Shown here: piece after piece, positions 36,031 through 48,400 of the stretch
Position numbering within the stretch: the stretch's first letter is position 1
How the letters are laid out: every line of letters starts with the position of its first letter
Made by a program: the position numbers and the translations under genes
Notes under the pieces: model-generated
The model's input: only the letters and a program-made list of their open reading frames with translations
Databases searched by the model: none
What the model was told of the DNA's origin: nothing
Source: Tetmemena sp. SeJ-2015
Lineage: Eukaryota; Ciliophora; Spirotrichea; Sporadotrichida; Oxytrichidae
Length of the DNA: 64,000 nucleotides
Assembly (NCBI GenBank): GCA_027382625.1
Contig: JAJKFJ010021965.1
Location: forward strand, 1 to 64,000
Reading direction: 5' to 3'

Positions 36031-36275
36031 TGATCTTAAAATAGCTTAAAAGATAGTGAATTAAGAATTATACATAAATCTCATATTAAAAAGCAGGACT
36101 TTATATTGTGATTGCGAGTTAAGCCATTTAATTAAACTTCTAAAGTATCGTTAATAAGATAATTTGTTTGATTTAAGTTTAGTTAGAAGTAAGGAACTTC
36201 GAAAAATAAAATATTATAGATGTGAAAGTTCTTTAGCATTCTATAATTAATTTATTAGTCTAACTTTTTCGAAGA
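35870..36275. other. 3' end of gene 1 and intergenic spacer
   Basis: After INK the frame continues into AT-rich DNA. A short in-frame stretch NNESKRECN ending in TGA at about 36029 may be the last codons. The spacer to gene 2 is only about 250-400 bp, with no recognisable telomere-addition or promoter motif. Confidence 0.4.
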
Positions 36276-36402
36276 ATGTCACTCTAACAAACCAAAGGCT
36301 ATAGTAAAGAAGATAGCCTGGAGAAGCAAGCCAAGGAGGAAGCTATTAAATTTTAGCAATCTGCTAAAAAACAACCTCCTCCTATAGAAGTTTTATACTA
36401 AT
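36276..36402 (+). CDS. Gene 2 MDS 1: N-terminus
   Basis: Starts at ATG 36276 and reads MSLQQTKGYSKEDSLEKQAK, then EEAIKFQQSAKKQPPPIEVL to TGA at the MDS edge. Chosen as start because the segment is polar, has no upstream coding continuation, and precedes all IP3R domains. Confidence 0.75.
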
Positions 36403-39400
36403 GAGAGAAAGAAGAATCTTATATATAAATTACTGAGAATAGTTTATACCTTAATTCCAAATATATTACAGAATTTCTGAGTGCTTTTTATAAAAATTAA
36501 ACCTTTACTTTATTAAAAAAAATATTGTAGAAATTGATTTAAAATTGATTTCAAACAATTAAAATAGGATGCTAACATTTAGAATAAATAAATAAAGTTT
36601 ATAAAATATAACTTTAGGAAAGTATAAAGATAAATTGAAGAGCCCAACTAAATTGCTCAAAATAATGACCCTTCTTCGAATGATCAAGGTAAGTTACCAC
36701 TTTCTTCAAAGACCTACATCTATTTAATGGTTGATTGATTTAATTTTACAGTGTTTAATGAAGCTTTAGATATCTTTTTATAGAAATTTTAGAAGATAAT
36801 TTAATTAAATAAAAATTATTCTAAAACTTTATATTAAAATTATAAAGAGATAGATGGGTTTGATAAGATGAATTTTAAATTTTGAGTTCGGTCTAAAAAT
36901 TAATTTATTAGTAGAAGGCGAAGGAGGAGAAGGAAATGAAGGATTGGATTAACAAGAGGAAGGCGATCCAGTGGGTAAGTTATTTTGTGTTCTGGTGAGA
37001 CTGCTCCCACATCTGACTGTTAATCTAAAATATTTTTAAACTTATTTTATTATTAAAAAGATTATGGTTTACTATTCTCCTGTTTTAAAAATTGATTTAG
37101 AAATGCCTTCTATGGAGAAGACAGAATCGCAAAAAAAAGCAGAGATAGATTTGGAGATGCGAGAAAAAGTTAATCAAGTGCTGGAACAAGCAGAAGAGGA
37201 CCCGATCTAAAATGCGGGCGTCAAAAAGAAAAGCAAACCTATTGTATATGAGAAGGGAAATATCACTTCCACAATTGACCAGGATATTTAGTTCCCTTAA
37301 CAGACACTCCGATACGGAGACATCACAACTCTCACATTTGACAAAACTAATTAATTTAATAATATACAATTTATTTTATAAGAAAATATTTCATTTAAAT
37401 TACATGAATCGAAATAATAGGTAGATAACTTGATTTAAATTCATAAAACAATTTAATTAAAAGAAGAAAGTGGAGAAATAAAAGTCATATATAAATTAAT
37501 GATTTTATTTATTCATGATTTTGAAATCATTGCATTATTATATTCTCTATTAATTTATTTATCATGCTTAAACAATTTGCGATAATTTTAATCTTTAATT
37601 TAAGATGTAAAACTTAGAGTTTCGATTATGAAAATATATTTACTTAAATCATTTATATTGTGGAGATTTTTAATTAATTTTGGATAATGAGTACGATAAA
37701 AAATAATACATATTTTTAAAGTAAATTTGAGTATTGTTTTAAAGAATACATTTAAAAATTATATAAATTTGAGTTGACAAGAAGATTAATTTTAATGATC
37801 AAGATAAAATTTCCTTCTTCAATGGAATTTTGTACTGTAAGAATAAATTTCATTTAAGAATAAGCCTATTTAAATAACTATATCAGTTTCAAGCTACTGT
37901 TCACATCGATACTCCATTTTATTCTTCTTTTCGAGAATTTAAAGCTTCAAAACTTGCTTATTTAATAAATCATATTTTTAAAGTGAATTAATTAATTATA
38001 TTTAGGTAATGGAGTCACTAAATTAAATCTCGATATCATTCAAATTAAATTGTATATTTAATATTACAAATTATAACTAATGCTTTATTTATAAAAAATA
38101 ATATATATTGATGTGTGCTGGTAAAGTTTATCCCTGATTAATATTTCTATATATTGTGCTTTTTAATTTTAAATATCATTTCAAAGAAGTTTGTAGAAAA
38201 CAGAGAGGCCTTTTTGCAACTTCAAATGCACTCTTTTCAGGATAGAGTCTTGCTCAAGCTTTGAAATTAACTAAAAGATGGAAGCCCTCAAGCATAGGAG
38301 AATGAAACTAGAGCAAGAGGAAGACTAGGGCACAGCCAAGATGCCAGATGTCAAGGATATCTAAAAATATCTGGAGGAGCAAAAGTAGAAACTCAGAACT
38401 CTCAACAAGCAAATCAACGCTCTCCAAGAGGAACTAGATAAGGAAAATAAGGACAACAAGTATCTCAACAATCATATCAAGGGCTCTAAAGTTAAAAATA
38501 TTATTTATCTTAAATATAAAGTTTGTATGGAGATCTCATACTCCTCAGACATCTTGAGTCGGACATGTATATCTCTCTCAACTAAATCATTATGCATATA
38601 ATTACCTAATAAGGAGTCATTTAATTAAAGCAATAAGTTTAGAATGAAGCCGCAGAGGAGAACGGGTGCGTTGCATGCAAGTTGATGCCTTTGAATGAGC
38701 ACTCTTTGTTAAGTATAGTGCCCTAGGATCAGTTGAGACAGCCAGGCCAGATTATACTTTACTAGGACAACTTCTTTATCTAGAACTATATTGAGCCAAC
38801 TGCCAACAAGCAAGCAAAGTATCTGCACACTTCACTCTACAAGATTGAAAAGGAAGATAACCCAGATGAAGCCTTGAAATCTGTGCTCGAAGTAAATGGA
38901 AGTAGTGATACTACATCCTATAGAGCAAGGCTGTTCTAGCCCTATGATTACTTTTAAAGCGTAAGATTTTAAATTAAACAATTTATCAAATTTAGAAAGT
39001 GGAGTCACAAGATGAAAACATTTTCTCAGGGGATGTAGTCAAGTTCTATCATAAATAGTCAAACGGCTTTCTCACTGTTGAATTACCTGACAACAGCGAA
39101 GATCAAAAGTACAATGACAGAATTAGATAAGAAATCGATGACTTTAGAGAGGCCGAGAAAGCTCTATCACTACAGATAAACTACCAGTTAATAATTGCTA
39201 AAATTATGATTATTTTGGAGATTGAGAAATGTTTTTAATTTATGATATATTCTTATCGATTCTTAATTATATAAAGTACTATACTGTTCTAATATTTTTA
39301 AATTAAAAATTCCTGCTTCCTCTTTAGAGTAAAAATAAGCACCTGAGATTATTTATAATTTAATAAAGAAATTCTATATAATTTTGAATATTTTTAAGTG

Positions 39401-42400
39401 TTAATTTTTATGGTCAATTTATTGTTAATTATTTTGTATAAATATATTTTAGATAAAAATTGGTAAATTAATTTTATTTGTGTTTTTTATTAAAATATTG
39501 TTTTTAGCATATTGATAATATCTATTTAGCTATAAATTTATTGTTTATACTTGTAGATAATTAGAATAATTATAAATACTTCAGTTACACATAAATTTAA
39601 ATTAAATAGCCTGTTTGGTTAAATTGATATTTCCTTGAAGTGAAACTGAAAAAGAATTGTAGCAAAAAGCAATTTATTTAGTTTTTGTTTGTTTTGAAAG
39701 GAAGATATTTTTGACTTATCAATAATAATTATTTAATAAACGTAAAATGTGTTAGATTTTAAAGTTTGGGGGGGGGCCTTTCCTCGACAGTAAAATTTTA
39801 TAATGAAAAAAAGTAAGTAAAAAATGTGTTTATAGGATAATTTTCGCTCCTAAATCTGATTCTTCCAGTAATAGAGGCCTGTTCGAACATCCAAGGCCTC
39901 AAATTTTAATCCTAATTCACTCAGTTAGAGGTCTTCTGCACCTAATTAAAATCTATATTTTTAGCTATTTTTTTCGCTATTGTAAAATAAATTTAAAGCG
40001 CTATTTTGAAATAGTCCAATATTTTTATTTATTACATAACATGATTCAGATATAAACCCAAAGAAGTATAGCTAAAGACTTGCAGCATTAGCCGCTTAAT
40101 TATGAATTAAATGTTTGGTCCTATAAAAATGTTTCGCTCTTTAAAAATTGCACTTGAAATTTATTTTACAATAGCGAAAAATTAGCAAAAAAAATATAGA
40201 TTTTATTTAGGTCCAGCTGACCTATATGTTACTAAAATAGGATTAAAATTTGAGCCTAGATGTTGAACAAGATTCTTGCTTAAATTGATATTTCCTTGAA
40301 GCTAAAATGAAAAATAATTGTAGCAAAAAGTAATTTATTTAAGGTTTGTTTTGAAAGGAAAATATTTCCTTACTTATCAATAGTATTTATTTAAAAAACG
40401 TAAATGTGTTAGGATTTAAAGTTTAAAGGCCATTAGTAGCAATTAATTAGATAATAAACCAAATAAAAGTGATGCCCATGAATAAGATTAGGACAATCAT
40501 AACAATGGCAAAGATAAAGCTTCATAGGAAGGCGAAGGCGAAAATCCTCAATTTAAAAATACACAAACTTATACACAAATAAATTATCAAATACTAACTA
40601 AATTTAACAATTAGACTTTTAATTAAATAAATAACAGGAAAATCTCCTCTTAAATAGAAAAGTTTAGCTAACAACATAAATCCAGAACATATTAGTTATT
40701 AAATATTTATTGAGTCTCACTTAACTTAAAGTAATAAATAAATAATATTATTTAAAAGCGAAAAGTAAATAACAGAGCCTAAAATAATTATTGAAATAGA
40801 CACTTAAGAAAATAACAAAGCTAAATACATGTGGGAAATACAAAAACTCAAGCCCTTTGTCATTAAGCAAATCAACTCTAAAGATTACTACAGAATCAAG
40901 CACGTATAAACAGGACTCTACCTTTGTATGAAATAACCAAAAATAGAACCAAAGGAAGAATTAGACAATTATTTTTTAGAAATGAGAATTACTTAAGGTA
41001 ACTTATCATATAAAATTCAGATAAAAAACTTAAAACAAGTCAAAAATTATGACAAAAATTGGTAAATATAAAAAATTATCTCCTCTCTTTTATACCTTTG
41101 ATTATTTTATTTATAATTATATTCTTCATTTTAAAAATGAAGAAGAGAAGTCGAAGCTCGATGAGAAAGTTGGCTAGAACTTAAGAAATAAAATCAATAA
41201 TAATATTAAGGATAATAATAATAATAGATAAAGCATAAGACTCAAAATAAGAGGAAGAAGAAAAAAATAAAAAGAAGCCAGATTCTCCTCCTATTGAACT
41301 CACATTAAAGAAGCTTAGTGACGAATTTGAGTTTTTATTTGGAATCAAAAGAGAAACTAAAGTTGAGGATGATTCTAAGAAAGAGGCTGAGCCAATTAAA
41401 AATCTCAACATGGTCTTTCAAAAATATTTATTTAGTCCTTCTTACTATATTTGGGAACGTAATTAAAGGTGCAGGCAGCCATGAAATCCATTGATCAGAG
41501 CAATTCTGAATCAGAGAGTAAGGCAAGCATATTTTAATATAACTAATGATAAATTAATTCTATATGGCTTAAAAATTGTATAAATTTAAATCATATTCAA
41601 GACTGCAGATCAAATAAAAAATGCTCCTCCTGTTAATGTTGTTTGCTAGGAGGATGCAAAGGAGAGTCAATCTAGAATGCTCTTTACAATTCAGAAAGCC
41701 AAGAGAAGTCAGGCTACTCTGGTTAGAGCCTCCTCAAATTTGTACATTTCATCCTTGTACTATATGAAGAATTAAAACTTATTTAAATTATTTTTATATT
41801 ATAAAAGAAACTTAATTCTTTCGCCGAATGTACAGATTAAGAAGCCTTTTACTTAAGTAAAATAATAATTTAATTTGTAGAAAACATGTTCTACTTTTCT
41901 CTAAATTTAATATTGCTTGATTTTAATTATTTAAAAGTCAAAAATTACATTAAATATAGTTTTCTCTTTCTAAATAAAATTAAATCTTATTTTTAATTTA
42001 GAAAATACTTGAATTTTTTATTTGTTTTAAATTTTAAAATCTTCTTAAAAAATTCAATTGAAAAATTATTGTCTTACCGATGATTGATAAGAAGATTTTT
42101 ATAAAATTATTTAAAGATTAACTATTAGTTTTAAAGTAAAATGCAAATGCTCTAATTAAATTTCAACTTGATATAAGTTCTAATTCTTATAATTCGCTTG
42201 CTTTATTTGGCATATATTATAATCATTCTACTTTATTCCGAGAACTAAGAAATCTTAAAATTAAAGGAAACTTCAAGAAAAGAGTCATTCTAAAAATTTT
42301 AAACAAAGATTTTTTTATATAACCCTATACAACGATATAAATTCTTAAAATGAGCATTCAATAATTATCGATGGTCCCCTTAATGTGTAATTAAAATATT

Positions 42401-45400
42401 CCCAAATATTTTTTAAATAGAGTATGAGTTAAATTCAAATGGCCCTTTTTTATTTACTAATTCAAAAATAAGATTTGAATAGCAACAAGGAATTAACCGA
42501 AGAATAAAAAAAGGCCAAGGTTTTTAAATCTGAAGAGCAAAAACTTTATTTTGAGAACGGAGTGAATAATAATTTGGATGACAAGGTTATAAAATACTAT
42601 GTTTATAAAAAAGCTAAGTCCAAGGAGGGAAGACTCCTAAGGAGAACCAAAAATTTTGTTAGCAACATAATAAATTTGAAGCAAATGCTCAGGCATCTCT
42701 CTGAATTTAATCCTCTAATTTATCAGTTTAAATTATAATAAAATAAGATTTGGAACTTTTAAAACCAACATTCATAAACTTATTGTTAATTTAATCCTGA
42801 GGAGTACAAGCTGTACTAAAACTATCTTAATGATTCAGGAGTGATAGATGTGTTGATTAAACTGCTAGACTTGGTAAATATCAAAACTACTCCCAAGGAT
42901 AAGAGATACTTATTCTCAAAGCAGAAGAGAAATTTTGAGTAATATAGAATCAACAAAGGCGCCTTTGATTCGACAGAATCCTGTAGACTCGCTCTAGCAC
43001 CTTACTAGGAATATTTAGTCAGTGAATCAGATCCAAAGTTCAAAGAGCTGCTTTCATTACCAGATCAATTCAATATTTTTAAAAGATCAAAACAGAGAAC
43101 AGAGTTAATCCAGAAATAAAAATAAGAATATGAATGACACTCCATACTATATTCATAAATGCAGTTTAAAAATAATTAGAAAATTATATTTGATAACAAA
43201 AAGGAGAGAGGTTAACAAGGACATAATTAAATTAACGGATTAAATCTAAGATCAACAAGTTGATCTTTTTTAACTCAAAAATTATTGAGAGTTTTATTTT
43301 CTCTTTTTTACCACTCTTTCTCTTTTCTTAATAAGAAAAGGTTTCTTCTTAATGTAAATTTGTGTATTTTTATTCTTAAATTACAAATTGTTCCTTTGAA
43401 ATAAATATCTTCGAATTGTAACTGTAATGAAGAGTATGAAATTTGTCCAATATTTAGCTAAATTAAATTTGACTTTAGAGTTTTATTATCTGACATAAAT
43501 CCAAATTATGAGCTATCTCCTATATTGCTAATAGGAATTAATTATAATTATTAGTTGCTTATTTATAAGTGAGGATTACATAATTATTTGTATATCACTT
43601 AGCAAATTGTAAAGCACATCCCAGCAGAAATACTGTCAGTCATCCTCTTAATGATTATAGGAAATGAATAAGTTGACAAGAAGCTGGATAACTATCCTAC
43701 CATCCTTTTTCAATAGCTGCTTGGTGATAACCCTTAATTTTAATATATAATTTATTATAATGAAATTAAATGAATTTCTTTTTTAATAACGTCAAAAAGG
43801 CTAAGAAAATCTTTAAGATATCATATGGACTCTCTAGACTCGCAAGTGCTAGAGGAGACTTTTAGAGTTGCAAAGATGCTAATGTTAAATAAGTTCAAAA
43901 TCAAAAGAGCCTCAAGAGATGGATAGACCTATTATCAACCAAATTATAGTCTACAATTTAATTTAAATCGGACATGTATTAATTTAATAAGCAAACTGTA
44001 ACTTCTTGGTAATTTAAATGGCTGATTTTTGTTCTGAATTTAAGTGAATTCGGGGCTTATAAACAATTAATATGAGTTTTTTCTTCAATAAATTTTGTAA
44101 TGCTACACAGCAGCGAGTTATGATGCACTCCAAATATATAAATTGTATATTGCTTCTCTATAAAATGTCTATCACTTAAAACTCAGTACTGAGCTCTCCC
44201 ACACAAAAGTTGAAATGAAATAAAGCACTCAGAATCCTTAACTGAATAGCATGATATAATAATTATTCAAATGAGACACACTTTAACAGCATAGAATATT
44301 CATTTTAATTTAAATACTAAATTAATTTTCTTTTCGAATAAATTTTCATCTATAGCATTTATATTTTAATTTTTGATCCATAATATTTAATAAAAAGGGA
44401 GTAATTTTTTATTTAAGCGATAATTTTTGATCCACTCTATATTGATGAGAAGACTCAGAATCTAAAGCAGCAGGTAATATTCTAATAAAATTAAATATGC
44501 ATTGATATTAAGTGGTCTTATTTTATATTTCAAATTTAACATATCTTGTCTCTAAATATAAGCTTAATTGTGCTTAAATTATTATATATTATAATTTATT
44601 CTACAAAGTCATATCTCTAATCTGTTAAGACTAAAAAGGCTAAGGAATATTTGAAAATTAAGAACTCGCCTACAAAAAGCTATTATATTCATTTTATTCA
44701 TTTCAAGCAAAACAAAACTTCAGTTACCACTACATAATTCAATTAAGCAAATAATAATCAAACATTAAATTTAAAACTAAAAGTCTTTTTATAAATTTGA
44801 ATTATAAATGGATTTCCGAATAATAAATAAACAAATGCCGTAACATGCCCTCATATTTATCTATTTATTGGTGTCATTTGTAGATCGAAAAAACCAATCG
44901 CCCAGTCTCGACTAATGAAAAAAGTGCCAATTTGTTTTTTTAATTATGTATAAACAATATTAAGATATTTTAATTAGTTGTATTATATATTTTATAACGC
45001 CATAATAAATATATCTTTATATAGTTAATACTATTAGTGTCCTTAAATAATTTAACTAATTAATTTTAAGTTTTTATAGAAAGCTACTGCTTAAAGATAG
45101 CAGAACTAGGCAAATATCTTTTGGTCTGCGATAATTGGCACCCAATACTTTAGAACCCTACATTCAATTTTCTTTGAGATGTAGAAAGACTAGAGCAGAT
45201 AATGCCATGGACAATTAAAATTCATTTTAAGTATTTGTTACATCTTATAAAAATGCAAGTTATTACATTCACAAATCAATTTTAAAAGGAAAAAATAATT
45301 GTCATACAAATTTACAAATCTCTAAGCAAAAATTATTTAAAGGGGAATTAGGAGCTTCTTCATGCTGATATATGGTAATGATTTATTTTTATAAAGGCTA

Positions 45401-48400
45401 TTATAAATTTAAACATTTTGAGTACTCGAATTAAATTATAATCCGATTTCATTTAAGATTAAAACAAAAAAAACTAATCATCTATAGAATTTCATTTTCA
45501 TAATTTGTTTATAATTTTTATCTTTAGGCTTATAAAGCCTAATAAAATTCAAAAACTATCAATTTTATAATCTTGGTAATTTAATTTTGATTGAATATTG
45601 AATTTTCTTAAAATAAAAAACTATGAGACTTTTTAAGTGATAAATTTACTCGCATTTTTTCCATTTAAATTTATTTTTAATATATATTTTTGCAACATAT
45701 TAATGGTTCTTTTTCAACATTTTATTATTTTGAATTAAAATAGCGAGATCGAAGAAGAATTGAGTAAGATTATATAGTATTTTACTAATTTGTTCTATAG
45801 AAAATGATTTAGAACTGTTTTACAAACAAAATATAACCCACTAAATATAAAAGGCAAACATTATTTTAAAATTATCAATTTTAAATCGCTACTTCTATCT
45901 CAAAAATTTAAATATAATAACTACATCGTAAACTTCTTTTGAAATGCGATGTTGTTATATTAGAATTAATAATTCAGAAGGTTTTTTAGAAATATGTGTT
46001 TGAATAGTATCAAAATGTTTTAAAGATAAATTAAAAAAATTATAATTATAAACTTTTTGTAATAAAAATTATTATATTTAGAGCTTGAATCCTCTGCTAA
46101 AGCTTTTAATTGACAAAAAGGATGAAAAAAGTAGCGAATATAAGAAGACTAAAAAGACACCACCAATCAAACTGCTTATAGATTTTATTTTGTGTATTTT
46201 AAAATAATATGACTATTAAATAATTTTAATTCTCCACACACACTCCCTGCATTATCATTAGTTATTCAATTTTTTAGTGGAATCAATAATCCATAAAATC
46301 TTAAATTTTTATTGGTGAAATAGTAGAAAAAAGATATAAATTTAATCGCCCTTTTTAAATCTAATAAACTCTGAATCTTAAATTATACAAAATATTCTTC
46401 AACTTCTAATTGTTTCTAGATATCTATCTAGTATTTAATTATTAATATAAGAAAAAAAGAGACTTTAATATTTTTGAAAGCAATTCTTAAAGTAGCCAAG
46501 ACTATTGGCCTTAGCTCAATATTGCAATTAAATTAATGTTTATTTTCATTAAGAAAAAATAATGTTTAAACAAGTAAAGCATTGGTATATAATTATTCCA
46601 ATTTTGTTATAATTTGTAATTTTAATTAAAAATTATAATGAATAATAAATCAAATAATGTAAAAAGTTCTGAATGCATCAAAATTATTCATATTTTCTTT
46701 ATAATTATTCATTATTATTCAATATATTTTAATCAATATCTGATCATAAAATAAATATTACTTTAATATAATATCTTTATATAATTAAAATTGAAGGATA
46801 ATTATCAAAAATAATATAATTTTAGGCAATAACATTTAATATTTTATGTAATTTTCTGCTTTCTTTAAGATTTAAACATTATTAAATAATACTTGTGTGC
46901 CTACCTAGATTTATACAAACATTTATCTAAAATTTAATTTGTGATTTTACTATTAGATTTTCTGATTACTTGCATTAGAAACTGGATAGAAAAACGCTAA
47001 ATTGCACCCTAATAAAATTGGAATTGATTCTAGTTTTATTTTCAATATCATAGACTCTACTAAAGCCTACAAGTTAAAAGTCATCCTTATCAAACTCTAA
47101 TATTATAATGACTAAATTAATTTATCCTATATTTAAAAATAATTTATATTATATTTAGCAGAAAATTTTTTCAAGAACTAAACTTATTTCAATGAATAAG
47201 AAATAAAATAAATACTCTAAATTTTTTTAAATTTCCTAATAAAAATATCATAAGGAAGTAAAAGATAATGAATGAAAAAAATGAGTTACTAAAATATTTT
47301 TTTATGATAAAACATATTTTAAAACAATTAAAATTGAGGATTTCAAATATACTAAAATTTGTCTTTCCTGAATACTAGAAAAAAATGCTTTTATTGCCTC
47401 TAACAATATTAATTTCAAACTCCTTATCTTTATGATTTATCTTTTTTGTCTCAATAAGTAGCATACCACTTCCTTAGTAAGCTCAAAGTGATATATCCTT
47501 GCATCATTGACTTATGAGGAATTTCCAAGATGCGTGTCTTAGGAGACTGATGTCTCTGAATAGCTGCAGTTTATTGGTTTCAAAATTAAAATGAAATGTT
47601 TTTAGAATGCATCCGAACATGCACTCAAAAGTCAAAATTGAAGATAGAAGAAAATATAATAAAAATATAATAAAAATATTTTAACTTATTTTATAAAATT
47701 TTCTAATCTCTTAATTCTATATTTTATTCTTTCATTTAAAAATATTCACTAGATATGAAATGATTCATAAAAAATTTAACTCTTGATAAAATTATATATG
47801 GAAGATAACATAAAAGATTCTATTTCTTGAAATGCTAAATCAGTAAGACTCTTTTTGGAGACTATTTTTCATAAAATATCTAATAATTTAAAAGATAATA
47901 TGTAACCTTATAAATTTAAATAAGTTGTAGAATACTACCTTGTGAGTTTATAAAATATTTGTGCCAGTAAACTGTTCAAATCTAATCTAATTTATAAATT
48001 TTATTTAATTATATCAATATTTTAATTTCACTTAAAGTACACATTTTTATTTAATAATTAAACTCCTGACATTTTTGTATATAAATAATGACATCATTTA
48101 TGGGATATGCAATACATAACAGGTGCTACTAAACTCTTTTTTCATAGTTTTAATTCTATATAAGCATTGATAATAAATATTGTTTAAATAAATTAAGCTA
48201 AATAAATTAGGAACATGAATATTTCTAATCTCTCGAAGTTTAGTAAGTTTTAGTAAATTATAATAGCTTTTAGTTGGTCAAGAGTTACACCAGATCAAAT
48301 GTTTCATAAATAACTTCAATTTTGTGATGTGATTGAAGATAAAGAGAAACCTATATTACAAAATAACAATGATCCAAATATAAGCTAAGGTAAGATTTAG

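Noticed and set aside
34508..34538. Apparent GT...AG spliceosomal intron between membrane helices S1 and S2
   Set aside because: The ATGAAGA direct repeat explains the junction, and pointer excision gives the conserved frame; the intron reading puts the next exon in a frame interrupted by TGA or lacking IP3R similarity.
34532..34810. 92-codon ATG-started ORF on the plus strand
   Set aside because: It is in a different phase from the S2 helix frame, which has clear IP3R character; the ORF is a shadow.
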